Below are positions 53,569 through 62,209 of a DNA stretch of 64,000 nt, piece after piece. How positions within the stretch are numbered: position 1 is the first letter of the stretch; every line of letters starts with the position of its first letter. Below the pieces are notes generated by a model. The model worked only from the letters and a program-made list of their open reading frames with translations, searched no databases and was not told the DNA's origin. The position numbers and the translations under genes were made by a program. The DNA is from Polymorphospora lycopeni (GTDB lineage: Bacteria; Actinomycetota; Actinomycetes; Mycobacteriales; Micromonosporaceae): NCBI RefSeq assembly GCF_042237075.1, contig NZ_JBCGDC010000007.1:50291-114290 (forward strand), written 5' to 3'.

Positions 53569-54375
53569 GTGACCACCGCCAGGATCATCCTCATCGACGA
53601 TCTACGCTCGTTTGTCGACGGCCGGCACGCCGAGGTGGCCCGCACCAGCGCAGCCGGAGCCGCACTACTCGGCCGCTACCAGGACCAACGACTGGACGAG
53701 TTGTGGCTCGATCACGACCTCGGCGAGGACGACACGATCTGGCCCGTCGTGGAGATCCTGGAACGGGCCGCCTTCGAAGAACACCGGTACGACATCGGCG
53801 TCATCAACATCCACTCCGCCAACCCGGCCGGCAGCGCGAAGATGGCACAGGCCCTCCGGCACTGGGGCTACCACGTCCGAGTCGTGCCCGGCTCGGCGGA
53901 CGTCGGCTACCTGGGCGAGTCGGCACTGAACGAGTCTCAGCCAGTCCCTCGGCGGCCGGGCAGACCTCAAGGAGGCCCGGTGGCGACAGTCGATCCGACC
54001 CGTTCCCTGGAGAACCTCGAAGGTCACCACTGGGGTGAGGCGCCCGACGGGGCCACCCGGCTGGTGGCGACCGCACATGAACTCCGCAGGAAGCCGATTG
54101 GTGAGCTCACCGTCGAAGATCTCCGGCTGCTCATATCGCAGCGGGTGGGGCTCTTCCACCTCGTTCCGATAGCGCTCGACGTGCTGCAGAACGATCCCAT
54201 GGCCGAGGGCGACATGTACGAGGGCGACCTGTTACGCGCCGTGCTCCGCAGCGGCCCCAATTTCTGGGCTGCACACACCGACCTGCTCCAGCGCCTTCAC
54301 GCCGTCATCGACGCGATCGCCGATCCACCGAAATGGTTGACCACCGACCTTCTCCCGGCTCTCGAAAGCCCGTGA
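53569..54375 (+). CDS. Receiver-like domain fused in frame to a CdiI-type immunity domain
   Basis: 268 residues from GTG 53569. Residues 1-125 (IILIDDLRSF, LWLDHDLGEDD, IGVINIHSANPAG) look like a cyclic-phosphate-type receiver (cREC) domain. From about residue 138 the sequence (TRSLENLEGHHW, LTVEDLRLLISQRVGLFHLV, EGDMYEGDLLRAVLRSG) matches the contact-dependent growth inhibition immunity family. A GTG at 53980 with AAGGAGG five bases upstream, in the same frame, could start the immunity part alone (131 aa). Either a true fusion or two genes whose separating stop was lost. No toxin gene is adjacent. Confidence 0.72.
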   Translation: MTTARIILIDDLRSFVDGRHAEVARTSAAGAALLGRYQDQRLDELWLDHDLGEDDTIWPVVEILERAAFEEHRYDIGVINIHSANPAGSAKMAQALRHWGYHVRVVPGSADVGYLGESALNESQPVPRRPGRPQGGPVATVDPTRSLENLEGHHWGEAPDGATRLVATAHELRRKPIGELTVEDLRLLISQRVGLFHLVPIALDVLQNDPMAEGDMYEGDLLRAVLRSGPNFWAAHTDLLQRLHAVIDAIADPPKWLTTDLLPALESP

Positions 54376-54496
54376 GCCCCGTGCCATCGCGCACGACGGG
54401 CGCGGATCGCGGGATGGTCGGAGGCACGTCGACAAAGCCGAGCACGGCAGCCACGCCAGGGCAACCAACTCGGCCGACCTCCACGATCATGGTGGC

Positions 54497-54754
54497 GTGA
54501 GCGAGCGCATCATCCGCGGGCACGCCGAACGGATGGCCGGGTACCGCCGCGTCCTCGAAGCGAGGTCCACGACGACGTCCGCCGGCCGGTTGCGGGAGCT
54601 GGCCGCCGACGAGATCCGGCCGGTACGGGTATGGACGGCACGCAACCACAACACCCCGGCAAACGCACTGGACCTGCTGACCCGGGACTCCGACCGGATC
54701 GTCCGGTGGATCGCCCTGCTCCACCCGCGGACACCGGCCCACGCCCTCGAGTGA
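54497..54754 (+). CDS. Small repeat-like protein (85 aa), unknown function
   Basis: 85 residues from GTG 54497. The sequence RLRELAADEIRPVRVWTARN, then TPANALDLLTRDSDRIVRWI and TPAHALE, shows two or three copies of a short helical unit, like variant leucine-rich (LRV) or HEAT-type repeats. It may be a full small protein or the truncated end of a longer repeat protein. No partner is evident. Confidence 0.5.
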   Translation: MSERIIRGHAERMAGYRRVLEARSTTTSAGRLRELAADEIRPVRVWTARNHNTPANALDLLTRDSDRIVRWIALLHPRTPAHALE

Positions 54755-54882
54755 CCGTCCGACAGGCACACGACGCACTCGGCGCCGCCGGCCTCGCCGG
54801 GCTCGTCGGAAAGCTGATCGGCGCCACCCGGGACCGCGCGCGGACCTCCCACCCGCCCGGCGCCGACAACCCACCCCGCTGA
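54751..54882 (+). CDS. Possible very small gene overlapping the previous stop
   Basis: A GTG overlapping the TGA of the previous gene (GTGA) opens 43 residues (VTVRQAHDALGAAGLAGLVG onward) before a TGA. The overlap style is common for real genes here, but the product is too short and simple in composition to be convincing. Confidence 0.22.
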   Translation: MTVRQAHDALGAAGLAGLVGKLIGATRDRARTSHPPGADNPPR

Positions 54883-54908
54883 ACGATCTTTCCTCGCCCT
54901 GGAGTGCA

Positions 54909-55224
54909 GACGCGCTCCTTCGCGATCTCGGCCAGCCGCGCCGCCACCGCGCGGTCGGCCTGCTCACTTCTGGCGTAGAGGCCATGCCCGAACTCGTCGT
55001 CGGCGGTGCGCCGGGTCTCGGTATCCCGCGCACGGGCGAGTTTGCCGCGTGCCAGCGGGCTCCACGGCAGTACACCGATCCCCCGGTCGCGGCAGAGCGG
55101 CAACATCTCCCGTTCCTCCTCTCGATAGATCAGGTTGTAGTAGTTCTGCATGCTGACGAACCGGGTCCACCCGTTCTGCTCGGCCAGGTGCAGGGCGGGT
55201 CGAGCCGAGCCGGGCGTATCTCAT
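54909..55224 (-). pseudogene. Aldo/keto reductase pseudogene with internal deletion
   Basis: ATG 55222-55224 starts MRYARLGST, the usual first residues of an aldo/keto reductase. The sequence then jumps, out of frame, to the middle of the barrel: SMQNYYNLIYREEEREMLPL, CRDRGIGVLPWSPLARGKLA, RSEQADRAVAARLAEIAKER. About 150 residues, including the catalytic region, and the C-terminal third are missing. It is a dead fragment. Confidence 0.75.
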
Positions 55225-55309
55225 GCCGAAACCACCTTGATCGCGATGCGACGGATGGCCGTACCTCAGCCGTTCGACCGTGCCGGTGCACCGCGGTCCG
55301 CAACCGCCC

Positions 55310-56575
55310 TCATCGCACCGCCCTGGGCAATGCCAGCAGTACGACGCAGCCACCGGCCGCCATGACCGCGAAGACCATCGCCATGCCAAACGTCTCCGTG
55401 AGCGGCCCCACCACGACCGGTGCCGAGATCGCCCCGATCCGAGACAGCGCCGACACGATCGAGGCCGTCCACGCCGCCGGCAGGCCGTGCTGCACCGACA
55501 GGTAGTCGGCGGCGGCGAAGAGCAGCGGGAACACGGGCCCCGCGCCCAGCCCGGCCACGGCCACGGCGGCAAGCGCCCACCACAGCGGCCCGCCGACGGC
55601 AGCGACCAGGAGACCCGCACACATGGAGAGGGCCATGACGACGCCGCTGACCGCGGCGACCGTACGGGCGCCGACCCGTCGCAGGATCCCGTCCAGCGAC
55701 AGACGGGAGGCCACGAGACCCACGCCGAACAGTACGGGGGCGATCGCGGCGACCCCTGGGTCCGCCTGGAACCCACGGTTGAGCAGCAGTGCCGTCCACT
55801 CCTGGCCGGGACTCTCCACATAGCTGGCCGCCAGCGCGGCCAGCCCCAGTACGGGCAGGACGTGCCGGAGCCGGACCGCACCGATCGGACGCGGTGGTCG
55901 CGGGCCGGCTGGTTCGGGTTTCACGGCTGCGTGCCCGGAGCCGAACAGGTAGCGCCGCCGCCGCAGCGCGAGCACCAACTGGACGAGCAGGGCGACGGCG
56001 GCCACCAACGCAATGTGGACGACCACGGGTACGCCGAGGCCGGCGGCGCCGGCACCGAGTAGGCCCGCGCCAGCCAGCGACAGCGACCAGGTCGCGTGCA
56101 TCCGTCCCATCAGCGCGGTACCCACCCGCTGCTGGGTGCGTACCGCGTAGGTGTTCATCGCGACGTCATGGACACCGTCCAGAAGGCCCAGCACCAGCAT
56201 CGCGGCGCCGAGGATGAGTAGTTCCGGCGCCCAGGCGACGGAGACTGCGAACACCGTGTACCCGAGCCCCGCGGCGAGGGTCGCCCCTAGTTCGCCGCCG
56301 GACCGCACCAGCGCCGGCGCGACCAGGGAACCGAGCAGCCCGCCGAGAGCGGAGGCGAACAGGACGACGCCGAACTCGGTCTCGCTGGCCGAGACCCTGC
56401 CGGCGATCTCCGGGTACCGGGTCAGCAGGCTGCCGTACAGCGCGCCGTTCACCGCGAAGGCGGACGCAGGGGTGACCCAGTCGGTGAGCATCCGGCTGCG
56501 CCGGATCCTCCGCCGGTCACGCCCAGCGCGGGCGGACGTCGGCGTGCGCCGGTCGGGAAACGTCCTGCCGCGCAT
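55310..56575 (-). CDS. MFS transporter
   Basis: 421 residues from ATG 56573-56575, which has AGGAGG a few bases upstream. About twelve hydrophobic helices are visible, with the first loop after TM2 (FASALGGLLGSLVAPALVRS) and a central basic loop (LALRRRRYLFG). This is typical of the YbjJ/FucP-like part of the major facilitator superfamily. It is transcribed divergently from a LacI-type regulator across a 72-bp region with an imperfect palindrome, so the regulator probably controls it. Substrate unknown; a sugar or related metabolite would fit the regulator type. Confidence 0.85.
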   Translation of the reverse strand: MRGRTFPDRRTPTSARAGRDRRRIRRSRMLTDWVTPASAFAVNGALYGSLLTRYPEIAGRVSASETEFGVVLFASALGGLLGSLVAPALVRSGGELGATLAAGLGYTVFAVSVAWAPELLILGAAMLVLGLLDGVHDVAMNTYAVRTQQRVGTALMGRMHATWSLSLAGAGLLGAGAAGLGVPVVVHIALVAAVALLVQLVLALRRRRYLFGSGHAAVKPEPAGPRPPRPIGAVRLRHVLPVLGLAALAASYVESPGQEWTALLLNRGFQADPGVAAIAPVLFGVGLVASRLSLDGILRRVGARTVAAVSGVVMALSMCAGLLVAAVGGPLWWALAAVAVAGLGAGPVFPLLFAAADYLSVQHGLPAAWTASIVSALSRIGAISAPVVVGPLTETFGMAMVFAVMAAGGCVVLLALPRAVR

Positions 56576-56595
56576 GGCCCTCCTGATCGATGCTC

Positions 56596-56614
56596 TGCGA
56601 TAAACTTATACGCA
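56596..56614. promoter_or_regulatory. Candidate LacI-family operator
   Basis: TGCGATAAACTTATACGCA is an imperfect palindrome in the middle of the MFS/LacI divergent region. Its AT-rich core can also serve as a -10 box in either direction. The position fits control of both genes by the adjacent regulator. Confidence 0.4.
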
Positions 56615-56647
56615 TCAGAACAAGGCCACAACACGGAGAGTCCTCTG

Positions 56648-57706
56648 GTGGCTACTGAATCACGTCTCCGAATGTCGGACCTCGCCCGCTCGCTGGGAGT
56701 GAGCCAGGCGACGATCAGCAACGCCTTCAACCGGCCGGACCAGCTCAGCCCGCAACTGCGCGAGAAGATACTCGCCGCCGCTCGCGAGGCCGGTTACCCG
56801 GGGCCGGACCCGCTGGCCAACACCTTTCGGCGGGGGCGCACCGGCGCGGTCGGCCTCATCGTGCATGAGCCGTTGCAGTATCTGTTCGAGGACGTCGCGG
56901 CGCAGCTCACCATGGCGGGCGTGGCCCGCGCCTGCGGCGAGCATGGCTCCTCCCTGGTGCTGGTGCCACGCGCCGAGCCAGGGCGTCCGGACGTCGTCTC
57001 GGCCGCGCTGGTCGACGGCTTCGTCGCGTTCTGCGATCCGCTCGAGCCCGCCCGGCGGGAACTGCTGCAGGCCCGCCGGCTCCCGGTCGTCGGCCTCGAC
57101 GCCCCGGTCGCCGAAGGGCAGCCGTACGTCGGTATCGACGACCGTGCCGCGGCGCGGATGGCGGCGGACCATCTCGTCGCACTGGGCCACCGCCGGTTCG
57201 GCGTGATCACCTTTCCGCTGGCGCCGGACTCGCGGCCCGGCCTGGTCGCGGCGGGACTCGCCGCGCCGACCCGGTACGTCGCCAACCGGGCACGTCTCGC
57301 CGGCTACCGGGACGCCCTGGCCCCAGTGGTGCACGACGGCGGCACGGTGGCGGTCGCCGTCGCGGCCGGCGTCGAGGAGTCGCACGGCGCGGAGGCCGCC
57401 GCGAGCCTGTTCGAGACGCCCGACCCCCCCTCCGCGATCCTCGCGATGAGCGACCGGCTCGCGCTCGGCGCGGTGACCGCCGCCGCCGAACGGGGCATCA
57501 ACGTGCCCGGACAACTTTCGGTGGTCGGCTTCGACGACATACCGGCGGCCGCCACATCGACCCCGGCCCTCACCACCGTGCGCCAGCCGCACGCGGACAA
57601 GGGCGCCGAGGCGATCAGGATGCTGCTCGCCGAGGCACCGGCACCGACCGTCCTGCTGTTGGACACCACCATCGTCGTACGCACCTCGACCGGCCCACCG
57701 GCTTGA
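56648..57706 (+). CDS. LacI-family transcriptional regulator
   Basis: 352 residues from GTG 56648. The N-terminal HTH reads RMSDLARSLGVSQATISNAF with the hinge helix near PDPLANTFRRGRTGAVGLI. The periplasmic-binding-protein-like effector domain follows (VALVDGFVAF-type strand, DHLVALGHRRFGVI, AILAMSDRLALGAV, VVGFDDIPAAA). All usual LacI landmarks are present. It is divergent from the MFS transporter and most likely represses it and possibly itself. Confidence 0.92.
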   Translation: MATESRLRMSDLARSLGVSQATISNAFNRPDQLSPQLREKILAAAREAGYPGPDPLANTFRRGRTGAVGLIVHEPLQYLFEDVAAQLTMAGVARACGEHGSSLVLVPRAEPGRPDVVSAALVDGFVAFCDPLEPARRELLQARRLPVVGLDAPVAEGQPYVGIDDRAAARMAADHLVALGHRRFGVITFPLAPDSRPGLVAAGLAAPTRYVANRARLAGYRDALAPVVHDGGTVAVAVAAGVEESHGAEAAASLFETPDPPSAILAMSDRLALGAVTAAAERGINVPGQLSVVGFDDIPAAATSTPALTTVRQPHADKGAEAIRMLLAEAPAPTVLLLDTTIVVRTSTGPPA

Positions 57707-57745
57707 CCCTGTGCGGGTGCGGATCTCACTGGAGGGAAGCAGAGC

Positions 57746-57961
57746 ATGGAGATGCCCGCGGGAGCACAACTGGCGCTCCAGGCGGTACGCCGTCAGGTCG
57801 AGTCTGCCCACCCGGACGCGCCCGTCCGGCCCGGACCCGCGCCGGGCCGCCACCGGCCGCGTCCGCTGCTCGCCGGCGCCCGGTGCCGCACCGCCCGTGG
57901 CCTGCACCGACTCGCGGACTGGATACAGCCGGGCGCGGTCGCGGTGCGAGCCGGTGAGTGA
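57746..57961 (+). CDS. Small basic protein (71 aa), unknown
   Basis: 71 residues from ATG 57746 with GGAGGG about eleven bases upstream; the ATG two codons later is equally possible. It is proline/arginine-rich with LADWIQPGAVAV at the end. No family is recognised. It follows the LacI gene by 39 bp on the same strand and could be its downstream cistron. Confidence 0.4.
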   Translation: MEMPAGAQLALQAVRRQVESAHPDAPVRPGPAPGRHRPRPLLAGARCRTARGLHRLADWIQPGAVAVRAGE

Positions 57962-57973
57962 GCCTGAGCCACC

Positions 57974-58274
57974 TCAGACACCAGAACGACCCCACCCGAA
58001 CAGGATCACGGGCAGTTTGGGCCAGAAGCAGCCGGCCTGGACCAGGTAGACGATCGCGGCCAAGACGGCCTCGCGGGAGTTGCGGGACCGTGTCACACCA
58101 GTCCGGCCGGTCGAGCACCGCCAGGTACTGCCGCACGATGCGGTCACGCTGTTCGGTGCTGCACCCACATCGCTGCGGAGCCTTGCCCGCCAGATGGTCG
58201 GCGATGACCGCAGCATCGGCGTACCTGTTAACGGTCGGCGCCTGCCGGCCGACAAGGTGCGCCGCGTCCGTCAA
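57974..58274 (-). pseudogene. Fragment of an IS5-type transposase
   Basis: Two overlapping frames together read YLAVLDRPDWCDTVPQLP and then REAVLAAIVYLVQAGCFWP, the N-terminal helix-turn-helix segment of IS5/DUF4096-type transposases. The frames are separated by a one-base shift at about 58075, and the catalytic DDE part is absent. It is a decayed insertion sequence remnant. Confidence 0.5.
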
Positions 58275-58344
58275 CGTTTCTGGTCAGAGAACCAGACGTC
58301 AGGGTGTCCGCTGCGTGCTGGTGTCAGCTGCTGGAGGGCTGCGC

Positions 58345-58887
58345 CTACTTTCGCACGTGGAAGCGGAGCATTGTGACGGCGCCCGACTGGGTGTTGCTGA
58401 AAGGTTCCAGGTCGATCCTGTCGAGGCTTGGGGGCGAGAAGCGGACACCGTCGCCGAGCAGGACCGGTAGGACATACACCAGGATCTCGTCGACGAGCCC
58501 GCGCTGCAGGCACTGGGCGGCCACGTCAGCACCGAGGATCTCCAGGTTCTTGCCGCCCGCGGCGCTGCGTGCCGTGGCGACGGCTTCCTCGATGTCACAG
58601 GTGAGGAACGTGACGGTAGGGTCCGGCTCGTCGGGAGGCTCGTGGGTGAGGACGAACTGTCCTCCCCCGTCGTAGGGGGTGTCCTGGTCGGCCATACGCT
58701 TGGCGACCTCGTACGTGCCCCGGCCGACGAGCATGGCACCCGTGGCCGCCATGACCTCCGGGAACGTATCCGCGGTCAGGTACTCGAAGATCCAGTCCAT
58801 CGCGTGGCCAGGACCGGCGATGAACCCGTCCAGCGACATCGCCCTGTTCACGACCACTTTGCCGGTGCCGGTGCTCACATCGCTCAT
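58345..58887 (-). CDS. Dihydrofolate reductase family protein (RibD C-terminal-like)
   Basis: 180 residues from ATG 58885-58887 with GGAG seven bases upstream. It contains VVVNRAMSLDGFIAGPG, VGRGTYEVAKRM, then EILGADVAAQCLQRGLVDEI and VLPVLLGDGVRFSP. These are the nucleotide-binding and core segments of the RibD-C/DHFR-like family of NADPH reductases. Such stand-alone proteins usually have unknown substrates. It is intact and isolated. Confidence 0.88.
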   Translation of the reverse strand: MSDVSTGTGKVVVNRAMSLDGFIAGPGHAMDWIFEYLTADTFPEVMAATGAMLVGRGTYEVAKRMADQDTPYDGGGQFVLTHEPPDEPDPTVTFLTCDIEEAVATARSAAGGKNLEILGADVAAQCLQRGLVDEILVYVLPVLLGDGVRFSPPSLDRIDLEPFSNTQSGAVTMLRFHVRK

Positions 58888-59156
58888 GCGTCTTCTCCAA
58901 GGATTCTGAGGCCCGGGGCCGAATCATATGGGTCGTCCCCAGTCCCGGGCTGCGTGACCAACCCGGTAATCGTTTGTGGTCACCGCAGACTCGTTCAGGT
59001 GTACGCGGCTGGGCAGCCCAACCTGTACGCCGACAACAGGGCTTCGGGCGCTCCGCAAGGTGCTGTAGATCCACCGATCGGTGGAGGCGCGAATCAACCC
59101 GAGCGCAGACGCTGCGGTCGATCTGGCGGGGTGTGGTGCGTCCGTAACTTCGCAGC

Positions 59157-60092
59157 ATGACCGCGTTGGAGGTACGAAATCTGCACAAGCGCTACGGGCA
59201 GCACGTGGCCGTCGACGACGTCTCTTTCACCGTTGAGGAGGGGGAGGTCTTCGGCATCATCGGGCCCAATGGCGCTGGCAAGACGACAACCGTCGAGAGC
59301 ATCGCCGGCCTGCGAACGCCCGACTCGGGCTCGATTTCCGTACTGGGACTCGACCCGATCAAGGACCGGGCGGAGGTGCGTGAGCGACTCGGCGTGCAAC
59401 TGCAGGAAAGCAGCTTCCCAGACGCGATCAAGGTCGCCGAAGCCCTCGAGCTCTACAGTTCCTTCTACCGGAACCCCGCCGACTGGCGCGAGCTCATGGA
59501 ACGCCTTGGTCTCACCGAGAAGCGCAACACGAAGTACAAGGCTCTCTCAGGCGGGCAGAAACAGCGGCTTTCGATCGCGCTCGCGCTGGTCGGCAATCCG
59601 AAAATCGCGATTCTCGACGAGCTCACGACGGGACTGGACCCGCAGGCAAGGCGCGACACCTGGAGCCTCATTGAGCGGGTTCGTGACACGGGCGTCACGA
59701 TCCTCCTTGTCACGCACTTCATGGATGAAGCGGAGCGCCTCAGCGACCGGATCGCCGTCATCGATGGTGGCCGGGTTGCCGCAGTGGATACGCCCGCAGG
59801 GCTGATCGCGCAGTCGAGCGCGGTGCAGCAGGTCCGGTTCCGCGTGAGTCAACCGCTGGACAAGCGTGTCCTGACCGACCTTCCCGACGTGATCAATGTC
59901 GAGATCACCGAGGGCCGCTGGCTGGTCACCGGCAGGGGACAGCTTCTGAGCAGCGTCGCAGGGGCTCTCGCCAGGGTGCAGGTCGTGGCGGAGGATCTCC
60001 GCGTCGACCAGCGCAGCCTCGACGACGCGTTCGTGGCCTTCACGGGACGCGCTCCGGAGTTCCCGGAAACCGCCAAGAGGAGCGTTGACTGA
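59157..60092 (+). CDS. ABC transporter ATP-binding protein
   Basis: 311 residues. Walker A GPNGAGKTTT (about 38), Q-loop QLQESSFPD, signature LSGGQKQRLSIAL (about 130), Walker B IAILDELTTGLDPQ (about 150) and the H-loop THFMDEAERL are all present. A C-terminal ~85-residue extension is as in DrrA-type drug/lipid exporters. It overlaps the permease gene by one base and opens a four-gene operon of ATPase, permease, histidine kinase and response regulator. A gap of 270 bp upstream may hold the promoter. Confidence 0.93.
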   Translation: MTALEVRNLHKRYGQHVAVDDVSFTVEEGEVFGIIGPNGAGKTTTVESIAGLRTPDSGSISVLGLDPIKDRAEVRERLGVQLQESSFPDAIKVAEALELYSSFYRNPADWRELMERLGLTEKRNTKYKALSGGQKQRLSIALALVGNPKIAILDELTTGLDPQARRDTWSLIERVRDTGVTILLVTHFMDEAERLSDRIAVIDGGRVAAVDTPAGLIAQSSAVQQVRFRVSQPLDKRVLTDLPDVINVEITEGRWLVTGRGQLLSSVAGALARVQVVAEDLRVDQRSLDDAFVAFTGRAPEFPETAKRSVD

Positions 60093-60856
60093 TGCGTGCT
60101 TTCCGGAAGATGGTCAAGGTCGAGACGAGACTCTTCCTTCGAGACTCTGCCACCGTCGTCTTCGGTGTGCTGTTCCCGGCGGGACTCCTGCTCGGGCTGG
60201 GTGCCATCCCGGCGCTCAGAGAGTCGTCGCCGGAAACCGGCGGGCTGCGGGCCATCGACATCTGGGCGCCGACCGCACTGGTGTTCGGGATGGTGATGAT
60301 CGCCGTGCAGCACGTCCCGTCGGTGATCTCGACGTATCGTGAGCGCGGCATCCTGCGCAGGCTGTCGACCACTCCCGCGCATCCGCGGAGTGTCCTGCTC
60401 GCGCAGATGATTGTCGCGTTCGCCTCCGTGGTCGTCTCCGCGGCGCTCATGGCCTTCCTCGCGTGGGCGGTGCTGGATATCGCGCCGCCCGAGCGACCCC
60501 TGGAGTTCGTCGTCGCCTTCATCGTCGGCTATGCGGCACTGCTCGGGCTCGGCATGATTTCCGCGGCCGTGGTCCGCACGAGCAGTGCCGCGAACCAGGT
60601 CGGTACCCTCCTGTTCGTTGCGCTGATGTTCTTCGGCGGAGCCTTCCTGCCCCGCGCCCTCATGCCCGACGTGCTGCGCGAGGTCGGCGAAGTCATACCG
60701 CCCGGGCTGCAGGCTCTCACCGCGGCGTGGTCCGCCGAAGCGGGCGAGGTCACCGCCACCGCCGGTGGGCAGCCCTTCTGGCTGCAGATCGCCGTTATGG
60801 CGGGTATCGCGGTGACCGCGAGCGCGGTCGCCGCTAAGCTCTTCCGCTGGGAGTAG
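60092..60856 (+). CDS. ABC-2 type transporter permease
   Basis: 254 residues, one-base overlap with the ATPase gene. Six hydrophobic segments follow a basic N-terminus; the FFGGAFLPRALMPDVL loop between TM5 and TM6 is characteristic of ABC-2 permeases. Together with the ATPase it forms an efflux system, and the adjacent two-component pair suggests that it responds to a membrane or drug stress. Confidence 0.9.
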   Translation: MRAFRKMVKVETRLFLRDSATVVFGVLFPAGLLLGLGAIPALRESSPETGGLRAIDIWAPTALVFGMVMIAVQHVPSVISTYRERGILRRLSTTPAHPRSVLLAQMIVAFASVVVSAALMAFLAWAVLDIAPPERPLEFVVAFIVGYAALLGLGMISAAVVRTSSAANQVGTLLFVALMFFGGAFLPRALMPDVLREVGEVIPPGLQALTAAWSAEAGEVTATAGGQPFWLQIAVMAGIAVTASAVAAKLFRWE

Positions 60857-62209
60857 ATGTCGATGACGCGGGATGCCGGGGCCGGTGAGCGCCCGAGCTT
60901 CGGGACGCACGAATCCGCCATCGCGGAAGAGGCGGACATCGCGAATCGCTCCCGGTTGGCCTGGAAAGAGGAGCAGCTGCGGGTCTGGGACCTTCTGCAG
61001 TTGATCACACCGTGGCTGCTGCTGACGATCTCGACGGCTATCTACTTCTCGTGGGCGCTTCCGGCCTCCGGTGAGCGCTTCAGGCCCGAGGGCCTGTCCG
61101 TCCTCGGGCTGGTCGCGGTCTCGGTGCTGTGGGTGCTGTTCGGTCACACGTTGCCCATCAAGAGAAGGACGCTCCGGCCCGTGTCGGCGGGCATCTTCTT
61201 CGTCGGGCTGCTGGCGCTGAGCGTCACCCTCATGACGTACTCCGATATCTTCCTCGTCTTCACCATCGCGGGCTTCTTCCACGCGTACCTGCTCAGGCCC
61301 TGGCCGTTGGGGGTACTCGGAGTCCTTGCCACCTCCGTTGCCCTCAACGGCTCGGCGATGCGCGTGTGGGCCGACCCGACCCCGGACAGGCTCGCGGAGT
61401 TCATCCTGATCGTCACCGTGCAGACTGCGGCGATCGGGGTGGGCATCCTGCTGACGGCGCGCAGCGAACCAGAGGAACGCAAGCGGGAGGAACTCGTCGA
61501 GCGACTCGAGGCGGCACTGCACGAGAACGCCGGGCTCCATGCGCAACTGGTCGCCCAGGCCCGCGAATCCGGGGCGCAGGACGAGCGGCAGCGATTGGCC
61601 AGCGAAATCCACGACACGCTGGCCCAGGGTCTCGCTGGCATCATCACACAGCTCCAGGCAGCGGAGCGTTCCGCGAGTGTGCAGGGCGAGACGGAAGAGC
61701 ATGTCGCGCGTGCACTTCGGCTCGCGCGCAGCAGTCTGACCGAGGCCAGACGGTCCGTGCAGGCGCTCGCTCCCCGGGAACTCGGGCGAGCGCACCTCCC
61801 CGACGCGCTGCGCACGTTGACCGAGCGATGGTCGGAGGACCAGGGGATCAGCGCGCAGGTGGAGGTCACCGGCACCCGAGAGCCACTGAGCCCGGCGATC
61901 GAGGTGTCGCTCTTCCGGGTCGCGCAGGAGTCGCTGACCAACGTGGCGAAGCACGCGGATGCCTCGCGCGTCGGTGTCACGCTGTCGTACACGGGCGCCG
62001 AGGTGCTGTTGGACGTGCGGGATGATGGACGCGGGTTCGCGAAAGGGGCCGGCACCGGCTTCGGCCTGACGAGCATGCGCCAGCGCATCAGAGGGGTCGG
62101 CGGTCACGTAGTGGTGCAGAGTGCACCGGGTGAAGGGACATCCGTCAGTGCGCGCGTTCCGGCGATCGCCCCCGAGGGCACGGGAGCAAAGGGGGAGATC
62201 GACCGATGA
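60857..62209 (+). CDS. NarL-type sensor histidine kinase
   Basis: 450 residues, starting directly after the permease stop; ATG 60863 is an alternative. Membrane segments occupy about residues 45-200. The HisKA_3 dimerisation region reads QRLASEIHDTLAQGLAGII with the phospho-accepting His. The ATPase domain has LTNVAKHADASRV (N box) and VRDDGRGF (G1 box), then GTGFGLTSMRQRI. It should phosphorylate the response regulator, whose gene overlaps its end (ATGA). Confidence 0.93.
   Translation: MSMTRDAGAGERPSFGTHESAIAEEADIANRSRLAWKEEQLRVWDLLQLITPWLLLTISTAIYFSWALPASGERFRPEGLSVLGLVAVSVLWVLFGHTLPIKRRTLRPVSAGIFFVGLLALSVTLMTYSDIFLVFTIAGFFHAYLLRPWPLGVLGVLATSVALNGSAMRVWADPTPDRLAEFILIVTVQTAAIGVGILLTARSEPEERKREELVERLEAALHENAGLHAQLVAQARESGAQDERQRLASEIHDTLAQGLAGIITQLQAAERSASVQGETEEHVARALRLARSSLTEARRSVQALAPRELGRAHLPDALRTLTERWSEDQGISAQVEVTGTREPLSPAIEVSLFRVAQESLTNVAKHADASRVGVTLSYTGAEVLLDVRDDGRGFAKGAGTGFGLTSMRQRIRGVGGHVVVQSAPGEGTSVSARVPAIAPEGTGAKGEIDR

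Noticed and set aside
59849..62107. A 752-codon open frame on the minus strand across the ABC permease and histidine kinase genes.
   Set aside because: Composition shadow (Arg/Gln/Asp/Gly-rich); the plus-strand genes carry complete family motifs.
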